64,000 nucleotides of DNA, taken from Heritagella caecorum (GTDB lineage Bacteria > Bacillota > Clostridia > Oscillospirales > Acutalibacteraceae). Below the pieces are notes generated by a model that was not told the DNA's origin, made no database searches, and saw only the letters and a program-made list of their open reading frames with translations. The translations under genes and the position numbers were made by a program. The stretch is taken from positions 38,941 to 102,940 of the forward strand of contig CAJFQL010000002.1 of assembly GCA_904419035.1 (NCBI GenBank), in the 5' to 3' direction. How positions within the stretch are numbered: the stretch's first letter is position 1; the number at the start of each line of letters is the position of its first letter. Shown here one piece after another: positions 1 to 7,412 of this stretch.

Positions 1-1
1 G

Positions 2-517
2 ACGGCGCTGACGGTGATTTTTACCAGCTATATTCTGCATATTGGGGAAAAGGCGGAGAATGTTCTGAAGAATCCGTGCCGTCCGTTCCTTGAAAAAGTG
101 AAAACATCGTGGGACGAAACCCGCTTGTTGGAAGGCGCGCCGGGCAATTACGTGACTATGGCGCGGCGCAGCGGCCAGGAATGGTTTGTGGGCGCGATTT
201 GTGCCAGAAGACCCCGCAATGTCGATTTGACACTGGATTTCCTTTGTGACGGGGTCACCTATGAAACCGAACTGTATGCCGATGATTTGACGGATATCCG
301 TCCATTCGATGTGGCCGAAAACGGCATGCCCCCGGCCGATGAAAAGCTGGTGGACGAACTGATGAATCATACGAACATGCGGGAATATCACCATCATCAC
401 GATATGCACCGGGTTCGGATCGAAAAACGTACGGTGAAAAAGGGAGACCGCCTGTTTGTGCCTTTGAATGTAAACGGCGGTTTTGCCCTGTATATCAAAC
501 CCTGCGGGGACGCGTAA
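2..517 (+). CDS. C-terminal part of a glycoside hydrolase family 97 (alpha-glucosidase/alpha-galactosidase-like) protein, 5' end outside window
   Basis: The reading frame is open from the first bases of the window to a TAA at 515-517, so this is the last 171 residues of a longer gene. The stretch WDETRLLEGAPGNYVTMARR followed by QEWFVGAI and a hydrophobic LDFL strand matches the conserved C-terminal beta-sandwich of GH97 enzymes, which hydrolyse alpha-glucosides or alpha-galactosides. The catalytic barrel lies upstream and cannot be seen. The usual GH97 ending (glycine-rich loop, then aromatic/hydrophobic strand) is present as GGFALYIKP. An in-frame GTG at 14 is not a plausible start because homology continues upstream. 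A histidine cluster (HHHH) near residue 130 is unusual. Confidence 0.72.
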   Translation, partial: TALTVIFTSYILHIGEKAENVLKNPCRPFLEKVKTSWDETRLLEGAPGNYVTMARRSGQEWFVGAICARRPRNVDLTLDFLCDGVTYETELYADDLTDIRPFDVAENGMPPADEKLVDELMNHTNMREYHHHHDMHRVRIEKRTVKKGDRLFVPLNVNGGFALYIKPCGDA

Positions 518-618
518 GGGGAGTTCATTGGTTGCTGGACAAAGAAAACAACCGGCCCCCCTTAAACAAATGAAAAAACCTGCGGAGCGAATGCACAGCA
601 GGAAGAGGAGGACGCAGT

Positions 619-1911
619 ATGTTTTGTGGGAATTGTGGAAGAGAAATTTCGGACCAGGCGAAGTTTTGTCCGGGATGCGGTCAACCGGTCAAACAGGAGC
701 CTGTGACCGAACCGGTCATGCAAGAACCGGTAACACCCCAGGATCAGGCACCTACATATCCGGGTCCGGATTCCTATGGGGCTGATCCGTATCAGGCACC
801 AGGAGTCGGAGAAGAAGGTTCGCCGTATTCGGAACCGGACCCGGGCTATACGGACCCGGGCGATGGGTATCGCATGCCCAATGGGTATGTGCCCCCCAGT
901 GACGGGTACATTCCTCCCAGTGGGTATCCCAATCAGCCCGATAACGGGTATGGTGCCCCCGGTGGGTATCCGCCCCAGAATAACGGTGGATACGGTGCCC
1001 CGGGTGGGTATCCTCCCCAGAATAACGGTGGGTATGGTACTCCCGGTGGGTATGCTCCCCAGAATAACGGCGGATATGGCGCCCCCGGTGGATATCCACC
1101 CCAAAATAATGGCGGATATACCCCTGGCCCGGCTCCGGTTAAACCCGGCAAAAAAGGTTCCAAAGGTGTGATTATTGGGATTGTAGCCGGGGCAGTCGTT
1201 TTAGTTGCCGCCGTGGTGACAATTTTGGTTATGGCTCTTTCGGGGAACGATTCGTCCAGCTCATCCAGTTCCGGAACGCCGGTTCTGCCCAGTAGCCAGT
1301 CGGAAAGCAGTACGCCGTCCAGCCAGCCGTCGGAGGAGAGTTCGGACACACCGTCTGAAAGCAGCGAAACGCCGTCGTCGTCACCTTCGTCTCCTTCGTC
1401 TCAGCCGCAGGGAGACCCCAGTGATGTGCCGCAGGATTCCAATGCCGAAACGATTTTCCAGTCGTTTATCGGCTTCCCGTGCGATTATACCAGCACCAAA
1501 GACGATGTGCAGAGTGCGCTGGAAAATGTGGGCTATACCTGTTCATGGGAAACGGATGACCATTTGACCGGTACCGTCAGTGACGGACGGAACCTGAATG
1601 GATATGAAGTGGTACAGGTAGATGCCTATTTCCGGAATGGTTACTTCATCGGCGGGGAATTGATCTTTATCAATTACGGTGATGGGGATGAAAGCGCGCT
1701 GCTGGATTCGATCCGCGGTCAGTTCCAGTCTATTCAAACGGCGGGTTACGGTTATTCTCTGGACGAAGAATCCGACGAGGATGGGGTGTATTTTACCGAT
1801 AACAATGGGGTGAGTGCCTGGGGGGCTGCGGTCTTCCATGAGACGGATACGGACTACGGGTATCTGTATTGCCAGTTCGGCGAAATCAACTGGTGCAATT
1901 CGAATTATTAA
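619..1911 (+). CDS. Zinc-ribbon, GYP-repeat, single-pass membrane protein with extracytoplasmic C-terminal domain
   Basis: Start ATG 619 follows AGGAGGAC at a good distance. The 430-residue protein begins with a zinc ribbon (CGNCG, then FCPGCG, residues 3-21), continues with a Gly/Tyr/Pro/Gln/Asn-rich low-complexity arm (about 40-175) that contains four 14-residue repeats, one membrane segment (about 184-208), a Ser/Pro-rich linker (210-275) and a globular acidic C-terminal domain (about 280-430). Topology suggests zinc ribbon and repeats in the cytoplasm, linker and C-domain outside. The short zinc ribbon resembles those of the three membrane proteins at 35.8-37.9 kb. Function is unknown; a sensor or surface-anchored role is only a guess. 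Confidence 0.85.
   Translation: MFCGNCGREISDQAKFCPGCGQPVKQEPVTEPVMQEPVTPQDQAPTYPGPDSYGADPYQAPGVGEEGSPYSEPDPGYTDPGDGYRMPNGYVPPSDGYIPPSGYPNQPDNGYGAPGGYPPQNNGGYGAPGGYPPQNNGGYGTPGGYAPQNNGGYGAPGGYPPQNNGGYTPGPAPVKPGKKGSKGVIIGIVAGAVVLVAAVVTILVMALSGNDSSSSSSSGTPVLPSSQSESSTPSSQPSEESSDTPSESSETPSSSPSSPSSQPQGDPSDVPQDSNAETIFQSFIGFPCDYTSTKDDVQSALENVGYTCSWETDDHLTGTVSDGRNLNGYEVVQVDAYFRNGYFIGGELIFINYGDGDESALLDSIRGQFQSIQTAGYGYSLDEESDEDGVYFTDNNGVSAWGAAVFHETDTDYGYLYCQFGEINWCNSNY
946..1113 (+). repeat. Four tandem 42-bp in-frame repeats
   Basis: Four consecutive 42-bp units (946-987, 988-1029, 1030-1071, 1072-1113) encode GYGAPGGYPPQNNG or near copies inside the zinc-ribbon protein. Third-position differences between copies show that the protein repeat is kept while the DNA drifts. 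A partial fifth unit and looser GY-P-P units lie on either side. Confidence 0.9.
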
Positions 1912-1921
1912 AAAAACAAAA

Positions 1922-1958
1922 AAACCGGCAGTGTCCAAAAAGACACTGCCGGTTTTTT
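1922..1958. terminator. Bidirectional rho-independent terminator
   Basis: A 13-bp stem (AACCGGCAGTGTC with GACACTGCCGGTT) closes a 6-nt loop and is flanked by A-run and T-run, so it can serve both the zinc-ribbon gene and the convergent gldA gene. Confidence 0.9.
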
Positions 1959-1981
1959 ATTACAAGAGGATAGAAAAGCGA

Positions 1982-3067
1982 TTAAGCCAGATATTCGCGG
2001 CCCAGCGCATCCGTTACCATGATGGCATTGTAAAGCTGTTCAGGCGTTACGTCGCCAATCATGTTGTGGATGGATTCGCCTTCGGCACAGGCCTTTTCGG
2101 CGGCGATCTTCACGTGTTCCGGATCGGAGACACCCATTTCGCCCAGCGTTACAGGCAGGCCCACACTGGTGCAGAAGTCCATCACTTCATAGAATTCATC
2201 GGTGGAACCTTCTTCCAGGATCAGCTGTACCAGCGTACCGAATGCCACTACTTCGCCGTGCATGGAGGAAAGTTCATCCAGCGCCGTGAAGCCGTTATAA
2301 ATGGAGTGAGCCGCGGCCAGACCGCCGTTATCGGCGCCCACACCGGACAGATACGTGTTCGCTTCGATAATGGCATCCACATCGGGGGTCATCAGGCCCA
2401 GTTCTACGGCCTTCTTGGCTTTGGCGCCATGTTCCAGCAGCGTGTCATAGCACAGCTGGCACAGCGCCATAGCGGACTTGGTCACACCGCCGTTTTCCAG
2501 GGACGGGGCTTTGGCCTTTTCGCACATACGGGCCTCGAAGAACGTGCCCAGGGCGTCGCCCATACCGGAAACCAGGAAGCGGACCGGTGCTTTGCAGATA
2601 ATCGAAGAATCCACGATAACGGCATCGGGGTTGTTCGGATAGAAGATGTAGTTCTTAAAGGTGCCGTCGTCTTCATACAGCACACTCAGCCCGGTGCAGG
2701 GAGCATCGGTGGCGCATACGGTGGGCATGGAAATCACTTTCTTGCCTTCGTAGTACGCGGTGGGTTTGGCCGTATCGATAGCGGAACCGCCGCCAACACC
2801 GACCACAACGTCGATATTTTCATCCCGCACAATTTTGCGCATACGTTCAATTTCGCCGGTGCTGCTCACGCCACCGAATACTTCAAAGTGCAAGCGAACG
2901 TCTTTGCCTTCGCAGCTCTTTTCAATCTTCGCGCGGCACATTTTTTCGCCGCTGCGGGAGCAGATGAACAAAAACGACTTGCCCATGTCCTTGACAATGT
3001 CGTAAAATTCATCCAGCGCATTTTCGCCCTGCACATATTTGAGCGGGGCTCTCATCAGTTTCAACAT
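1982..3067 (-). CDS. gldA: Glycerol dehydrogenase (iron/zinc-dependent alcohol dehydrogenase family)
   Basis: The 361-residue product has the family's usual length and oxidises glycerol to dihydroxyacetone with NAD. The GGGSAIDTAK dinucleotide-binding motif is at about 92-101. The metal ligands fit the known pattern: D171 in GMGDALGTFFEA, H254 in AAHSIYNG and H270 in SSMHGEVVAFG. The start ATG at 3067 has GAAGG upstream and a consensus promoter (see separate entry). It stands alone, convergent with the zinc-ribbon gene. A related role on another small polyol or 1,2-diol cannot be excluded from sequence. Confidence 0.93.
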   Translation of the reverse strand: MLKLMRAPLKYVQGENALDEFYDIVKDMGKSFLFICSRSGEKMCRAKIEKSCEGKDVRLHFEVFGGVSSTGEIERMRKIVRDENIDVVVGVGGGSAIDTAKPTAYYEGKKVISMPTVCATDAPCTGLSVLYEDDGTFKNYIFYPNNPDAVIVDSSIICKAPVRFLVSGMGDALGTFFEARMCEKAKAPSLENGGVTKSAMALCQLCYDTLLEHGAKAKKAVELGLMTPDVDAIIEANTYLSGVGADNGGLAAAHSIYNGFTALDELSSMHGEVVAFGTLVQLILEEGSTDEFYEVMDFCTSVGLPVTLGEMGVSDPEHVKIAAEKACAEGESIHNMIGDVTPEQLYNAIMVTDALGREYLA

Positions 3068-3114
3068 GAAGAATACCTTCTTTTTAGTGATATTGCCTTT
3101 TTAGGCACCTTTAT

Positions 3115-3143
3115 TATAGGTCCGTTGCATGCATTTGTCAATT
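3115..3143 (-). promoter_or_regulatory. Consensus sigma-A promoter of gldA
   Basis: On the minus strand TTGACA (3143-3138) and TATAAT (3120-3115) are 17 bp apart, both perfect. Just downstream in the leader is a TGCC-TTTTTA-GGCA inverted repeat (3096-3109) that could be a small operator. Confidence 0.85.
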
Positions 3144-3215
3144 CTGATATAGAAATTTTTTATAATCAGTTTAAGAAATTTTCAATTCTCTTGACGGCCG
3201 GCTACAAAGAAGCCG

Positions 3216-3246
3216 GATACAATTTTGATACAACATTCGCTATAAT
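3216..3246 (+). promoter_or_regulatory. Promoter of the two-component operon with paired GATACAA repeats
   Basis: TATAAT at 3241-3246 is the likely -10. No -35 match is found 17 bp upstream. Instead two direct GATACAA copies (3216-3222 and 3227-3233) sit 11 bp apart, one helical turn, the second ending 7 bp before the -10. This is the geometry of OmpR-family activator sites, and the same heptamer is at the peptidase promoter near 6016-6058. The likely binder is the regulator encoded immediately downstream. Confidence 0.6.
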
Positions 3247-3271
3247 AGGGGATGAAAAGGAGGGGGAAAGC

Positions 3272-3937
3272 ATGAACCGGATTTTACTGGTGGAAGATGA
3301 AAAGGCGATTGCGAGCATGACAAAAATGTGTCTGACCAAAAATGGATATATATGTGACTGGGCCATGGATGGGCACACAGCTGCTAATATGATGGAAGAA
3401 AAGCACTATGATTTAATGTTGCTGGATGTGATGTTACCGGATATGGAAGGATATGAGCTGATGACCTACAGCAAGCAGTTTTCTATACCGGTTATTTTTG
3501 TCACGGCCAAAACCAGTGTGCCCGATAAAGTAAAAGGGCTGCGCATGGGAGCCGAAGATTATATGGCAAAACCCTTCGATTTGCAGGAACTGCTGGCCCG
3601 TGTGGAAACAATATTGAGGCGTTTCCATAAGGTGGAAACACATCTGAAAGTAGGAGGTATTGAGGTGGACACAGCCGCGAGGCTCGTGCGGCTACATGGA
3701 AAAGAGGTAGCACTAACAGCCCGGGAGTACGATTTGCTGCTTTACCTGATCCGGAACCAGGGGATTGCCTTGTACCGGGATATGATTTATGAGCAGGTGT
3801 GGCAGGAACCTTATTACGGCAACACCCGTACCATTGATCTGCACATTCAACGGCTGAAGAAAAAATTACAGCTGGAAAATGCAATCGAAACAATTTACAA
3901 AGTGGGGTATAAATTTTCCCCGGAGAAATTGTCATGA
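3272..3937 (+). CDS. OmpR/PhoB-family response regulator
   Basis: The 221-residue protein has a receiver domain (about 1-118) with phosphoacceptor D52 in LLDVMLP, the acidic pair in VEDE and the conserved Lys in MAKPF, followed by an OmpR-type winged-helix DNA-binding domain (about 128-220) with RTIDLHIQRLKKKL. ATG 3272 was chosen because it begins the receiver fold and follows AAGGAGGGGG; the frame is open further upstream but without homology. The stop overlaps the kinase start by 3 bp, showing translational coupling. It probably regulates its own operon and the peptidase gene through the GATACAA repeats. Confidence 0.93.
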   Translation: MNRILLVEDEKAIASMTKMCLTKNGYICDWAMDGHTAANMMEEKHYDLMLLDVMLPDMEGYELMTYSKQFSIPVIFVTAKTSVPDKVKGLRMGAEDYMAKPFDLQELLARVETILRRFHKVETHLKVGGIEVDTAARLVRLHGKEVALTAREYDLLLYLIRNQGIALYRDMIYEQVWQEPYYGNTRTIDLHIQRLKKKLQLENAIETIYKVGYKFSPEKLS

Positions 3938-5319
3938 AGATATCGCTAAAATTTTTTTGTACGGCTTATGTCATGGTCCTATTCGTCAGCAGCCTAACGG
4001 GAGCCTTTTTGGTGCGAAACGCGTCGAATATGCTGTGGGAACAGCGGATGGAAACGGTTACGGCGGCAGCTCAATATGCGGCGGACAGCTTTTTATCGTT
4101 TGCCCAAACCAGTGCCCAACCGATGGAAGGCGCTTGGCAGCAAACCATACAAGCCCAAATTCGAAACGTGCTGGATGAGTCGGTTTCTTCGTTTTGGATT
4201 GAACCAGTGGAAGAAGGAGACGCCCGCAGCCAGCATTTGCAGGACAACGAAGGCGTGTACTTTTTTACCGGTCAGGGGGAAACACGCATAATGGAAGCCG
4301 TGTGTCGGGTACGCATGGGTACCGATCGGTTTTTGATTCATGTGACATCGGATTTTTCCCAGACGCAGGCCTATACAATGAAACTGTGGTGGAGTTTCTC
4401 AGCTGCGGTGTGTCTGTTTTCGTTGGGAAGTGGTCTTTGTCTGTTTTTCTTATCTCGACGGATGGTGTCTCCCCTGCAAACCCTGATGAAGACAGCGCAG
4501 GACATTGCGGCAGGGGATTACGGAAAAACGGTTCCTATGAAAAGCCACGATGTAGAAATTCGCCATTTGGCCGAAAGTTTTAACACCATGTCCGTAACGG
4601 TGCGGGAAAAGATGGACGAAATTAAACAGGAAGGCGAAAAGCGGGACCGGTTTGTATCCAGCTTTTCCCACGAAATTAAAACGCCCATGACGGCCATTAT
4701 GGGATATGCCCAGATGCTGCATGGGTATGACCTAACGGAAGATGAAAAGAAAGAGGCGGCCGGAGCCATTTATCAGGAAGCGCGGCGGCTGGAAAAACTA
4801 TCCCGCCAGCTTTTGACCTTATATGTGTATGAAAACGAAAGAATCGACATGGAACCGGTGTGCTTGACGGATGTACAACAGGGACTAACGGCTACCATCG
4901 CGGCGCTTTCCCGCCGGTACCAGGTGACAATTACGACCATGTGGAGTTCCGCTATGGTCATAGCCAACGAAGAATTGCTGATTTCATTGCTGATCAATTT
5001 AATGGACAATGCCTGTAAGGCAACCGAAAAAGATGGGAAGATACAGATTGGCTGTGATGAGGGGGACAAGACGGTTACCTTGTGGGTGCAGGATAACGGG
5101 CGAGGGATTCCCAAAGAACACATCCCCTACCTGACCGAAGCTTTTTACCGGGAAGATAAGGCGCGTTCTCGGGTCCTGGGTGGTGCCGGGCTGGGCCTTA
5201 CATTGTGTGAAAAAATTGCCCGGCTGCACAAAACCAAATTGGAGTTTGAAAGTGAGGAAGGAAAAGGGACCCGTGTTTTCTTTTCCCTGCAAAAGGAGGA
5301 GAAGACCGATGAAGACTAG
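3934..5319 (+). CDS. Membrane-bound sensor histidine kinase
   Basis: This 461-residue partner kinase has a first membrane helix (about 8-28), an extracytoplasmic sensor region of about 120 residues, a second helix (about 150-172), HAMP (173-225), a HisKA domain with H246 in SSFSHEIKTPM, and an HATPase domain with N-box (LINLMDNACKAT), G1 (DNGRGIP) and G2 (GAGLGL). All catalytic motifs are intact. The start overlaps the regulator stop. The ectodomain has no family that I recognise, so the signal is unknown; the link to a secreted peptidase suggests an envelope or peptide signal. Confidence 0.93.
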   Translation: MKISLKFFCTAYVMVLFVSSLTGAFLVRNASNMLWEQRMETVTAAAQYAADSFLSFAQTSAQPMEGAWQQTIQAQIRNVLDESVSSFWIEPVEEGDARSQHLQDNEGVYFFTGQGETRIMEAVCRVRMGTDRFLIHVTSDFSQTQAYTMKLWWSFSAAVCLFSLGSGLCLFFLSRRMVSPLQTLMKTAQDIAAGDYGKTVPMKSHDVEIRHLAESFNTMSVTVREKMDEIKQEGEKRDRFVSSFSHEIKTPMTAIMGYAQMLHGYDLTEDEKKEAAGAIYQEARRLEKLSRQLLTLYVYENERIDMEPVCLTDVQQGLTATIAALSRRYQVTITTMWSSAMVIANEELLISLLINLMDNACKATEKDGKIQIGCDEGDKTVTLWVQDNGRGIPKEHIPYLTEAFYREDKARSRVLGGAGLGLTLCEKIARLHKTKLEFESEEGKGTRVFFSLQKEEKTDED

Positions 5320-5995
5320 AAATAAAATAGCGGCAGCGTTTTTTTTACTCCTGATAACCGTAGGTGTGATGCTGCTGCCCGTTTGGATGGCCCGGCCTCT
5401 TTTTGATAAGCAGGAAGAAGTGTACTGGACCTTGGAACACCGGGATACAGCGGATATTACCCGCCAGGAAGTGGCCCAGTTGTATTGCCAGAATCAATAT
5501 GCCTATTTGTTCTATCCGGCTAAGTGGGGGCAAACAACCGGCGAATCACCCGAAATCCGTCAGGAAAGCCGCGAACTGCTGCAAGAAATCTTTGGAAAAG
5601 AAGCGGACGTAAATACCTTTTTTCAGCAAATAGCGGAAAAAGGGGGGATGCACCTGGATGAAAACAGTATGCTGCTTTCTTATCACAACACCCCCTTAGT
5701 GGTACAGATCATTTCGGTCAGTTTTACCTATACTTATAAGGAACAAAGTACCATTATCAATCTCCTGTATGAACAGAAAACCGGCACACTTCTGCAATTT
5801 TCTTTTGAAAGTGTGGGGGGCACACAGACCGATGCCATAGACGTGTCTGCGGTTGAGCAAATGATGAAGCAATATGTGAGAGAAGAGCTTAAATTGCGGG
5901 ATGATCAGTTTTCGGTGCAAGGATGGGATCAAAATGAGGAGTATCAATATGTGTCGATGACTTACCTGATCGGAGGAGAGGAAGAAAAGGATTAA
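5309..5995 (+). CDS. Membrane-anchored protein of unknown function, third gene of the two-component operon
   Basis: The 228-residue product starts at ATG 5309, which overlaps the end of the kinase gene by 11 bp and has AAAAGGAGGAG just upstream. A basic start (MKTRNK) and one hydrophobic helix (about 8-28) anchor it, leaving about 200 residues outside the cell. There is no lipobox cysteine. The exterior part alternates charged helices and beta strands and ends with the acidic tail GGEEEKD. I do not recognise the family. Co-translation with the kinase suggests an accessory that modulates sensing. Confidence 0.8.
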   Translation: MKTRNKIAAAFFLLLITVGVMLLPVWMARPLFDKQEEVYWTLEHRDTADITRQEVAQLYCQNQYAYLFYPAKWGQTTGESPEIRQESRELLQEIFGKEADVNTFFQQIAEKGGMHLDENSMLLSYHNTPLVVQIISVSFTYTYKEQSTIINLLYEQKTGTLLQFSFESVGGTQTDAIDVSAVEQMMKQYVREELKLRDDQFSVQGWDQNEEYQYVSMTYLIGGEEEKD

Positions 5996-6015
5996 AAACA
6001 AATTCTTTCTTTTTT

Positions 6016-6058
6016 GATACAACTTTTTCCCTATTTTGATACAAGCCTTCTTTATCAT
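6016..6058 (+). promoter_or_regulatory. Promoter of the C39-like peptidase gene with GATACAA repeats
   Basis: GATACAA occurs at 6016-6022 and 6038-6044, each inside TTTTGATACAA. The two are 22 bp apart, exactly two helical turns, and the second ends 8 bp before a TATCAT -10 (6053-6058). No -35 is visible. The arrangement copies that of the two-component operon promoter, so both are probably switched by the same response regulator. Confidence 0.6.
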
Positions 6059-6083
6059 GGAGAGAGAAAGGAGGCTTGTCCTT

Positions 6084-6839
6084 ATGCACAAAGGAAAACG
6101 AAGGAAAAAGAGAAAGCCCATCGCCGCGCTGCTATTTATGGGAGTGCTGCTGGGAATCGTCGCTTATACGGTACGGATACCGGCTCCCGTTACGATGGGA
6201 ATGGAAAGGCAGGAGGAATCCATAAAGGAAAGCGTTGGAATTTCCAATGTACGCCTGCAGGTACCCCTTTTCTGTCAGTATCCCTCCTTGCCCACCGGGT
6301 GTGAAGCTACCGCAGCCGCCATGGCGCTGCAATATTGGGGGGAGGAAGTTACCCCGGAAGAAGTGGCGGGCTGGCTGCCTGCTTCCAGAGATTTCTATAC
6401 ATGCGAAGGGGTAGATTACGGACCCAATCCCGAAAAAGAGTTTGCCGGCGACCCGTTTACCACCGATTCCTATGGCTGTTATGCGCCGGTGATTGTGGAG
6501 GCTATCAACAAAAACAGCACCCGCTGTCAGGCACAGGACTGTTCAGGGGAACCCCTTTCCGATCTTTTCGGCTATATATCCCAAGGAACGCCTGTGCTCA
6601 TCTGGGCTACGGTGGATATGGAACCGGCCCGGGTGGGAAACACCTGGACACTGGAAAACGGAGAAGTGTTTACCTGGATAGCCGGGGAACACTGCCTTGT
6701 ATTGGTGGGATATGAAGACGGCCTGGTGTACCTCAATGACCCCTACACGGGACAGCAGGCGTGTTATGAGGAAGAAACTGTCGAGCAGCGGTATGAAGAA
6801 TTAGGATGCCAGGCGGTCTTGGTTTATACGGCTGCATAA
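6084..6839 (+). CDS. Secreted/membrane-anchored C39-like (papain-fold) cysteine peptidase
   Basis: Start ATG 6084 is chosen for its AAAGGAGG site and because a promoter -10 lies at 6053; an upstream in-frame ATG at 6036 would precede that promoter. The 251-residue protein has a very basic start and a signal-anchor helix (about 11-30), then a Peptidase_C39_2-type domain: nucleophile C73 in PTGCEATAAAM, H203 in GEHCLVLVGY and N218-D219 in LNDPYTG. Such proteins cleave peptides or cross-bridges outside the cell, but the substrate here is unknown. Its promoter ties it to the upstream two-component operon. Confidence 0.85.
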   Translation: MHKGKRRKKRKPIAALLFMGVLLGIVAYTVRIPAPVTMGMERQEESIKESVGISNVRLQVPLFCQYPSLPTGCEATAAAMALQYWGEEVTPEEVAGWLPASRDFYTCEGVDYGPNPEKEFAGDPFTTDSYGCYAPVIVEAINKNSTRCQAQDCSGEPLSDLFGYISQGTPVLIWATVDMEPARVGNTWTLENGEVFTWIAGEHCLVLVGYEDGLVYLNDPYTGQQACYEEETVEQRYEELGCQAVLVYTAA

Positions 6840-6840
6840 G

Positions 6841-6880
6841 AAAGGACCGGGCTTTTTTAAAAGCCCGATCCTTTCTTATG
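6841..6880. terminator. Terminator between convergent peptidase and nrdG genes
   Basis: A long stem AAGGACCGGGCTTTT with AAAAGCCCGATCCTT (one mismatch) ends at nrdG's stop codon. T-runs on both strands make it usable in both directions. Confidence 0.75.
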
Positions 6881-7390
6881 TTATGCTTGCCACAAGGTGA
6901 CAGTGCCGCTTTCCCGCGTTTTTTTCATATCGATCAGCCGCTGGTTTTCGCTGCCGCGAAACACCAGTTCCAAATTGCGCTGTTCTAGAATAAAACGGCC
7001 ATCCACCAGAATATCCAGTTCCGAAAGCAGCGCGTCCACATCGGGGTCGTGCTTATCCAGCAGCTCTTCGTACGTCCAGCCGCTGTAGGCCATGACTGTC
7101 AGCCCCTTTTTCCGGCACATCCGTGCCAGTTCCGTCAAAGCGGCGGGTTGGCAAAACGGTTCCCCACCCGAAAACGTCACACCCCGCAACAGCGGGTCCT
7201 GGCAGATTTCATCATAAAGGCTCTGCACGGTGCGGTCATAACCGCCGGCAAAGTCGTGGGATTCGGGATTGTGGCAGCCCGGGCAGTGGTGCGGGCACCC
7301 CTGCACAAAAACCGTATACCGGAATCCGGGCCCGTCCACGATGGATTCGGGGACCACCCCGTATAAGCGAAGCGTGGTTGCAGACATCAA
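6881..7390 (-). CDS. nrdG: Anaerobic ribonucleotide reductase activating protein (radical SAM)
   Basis: The 169-residue enzyme uses a 4Fe-4S cluster and S-adenosylmethionine to create the glycyl radical on NrdD. The radical-SAM motif is FVQGCPHHCPGCHNPESH, with cysteines in CxxxCxxC spacing, and GEPFCQP supplies the GGEP-like SAM-binding turn. The length fits NrdG. It lies 22 bp after nrdD in the same operon. Because NrdD here appears to lack the usual glycine, the activity of this pair deserves checking. Confidence 0.95.
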   Translation of the reverse strand: MMSATTLRLYGVVPESIVDGPGFRYTVFVQGCPHHCPGCHNPESHDFAGGYDRTVQSLYDEICQDPLLRGVTFSGGEPFCQPAALTELARMCRKKGLTVMAYSGWTYEELLDKHDPDVDALLSELDILVDGRFILEQRNLELVFRGSENQRLIDMKKTRESGTVTLWQA

Positions 7391-7412
7391 TATGCACTCC
7401 CTTTTTCAAAAT

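Noticed and set aside
946..1113. Possible CRISPR array
   Set aside because: The units are contiguous 42-bp coding repeats without spacers and keep one reading frame.
562..1349. Minus-strand open frames across the zinc-ribbon protein gene
   Set aside because: They are repeat-driven shadows of the 42-bp units without ribosome sites.
3191..3246. TTGACG at 3191 as the -35 of the regulator promoter
   Set aside because: It is 44 bp from the TATAAT -10, far outside normal spacing.
1814..3271. Open plus-strand frame running for about 1.4 kb before the response regulator start
   Set aside because: It lies antisense to gldA, which has full catalytic motifs and a consensus promoter; the translated upstream part has no homology and the regulator has its own promoter and ribosome site.
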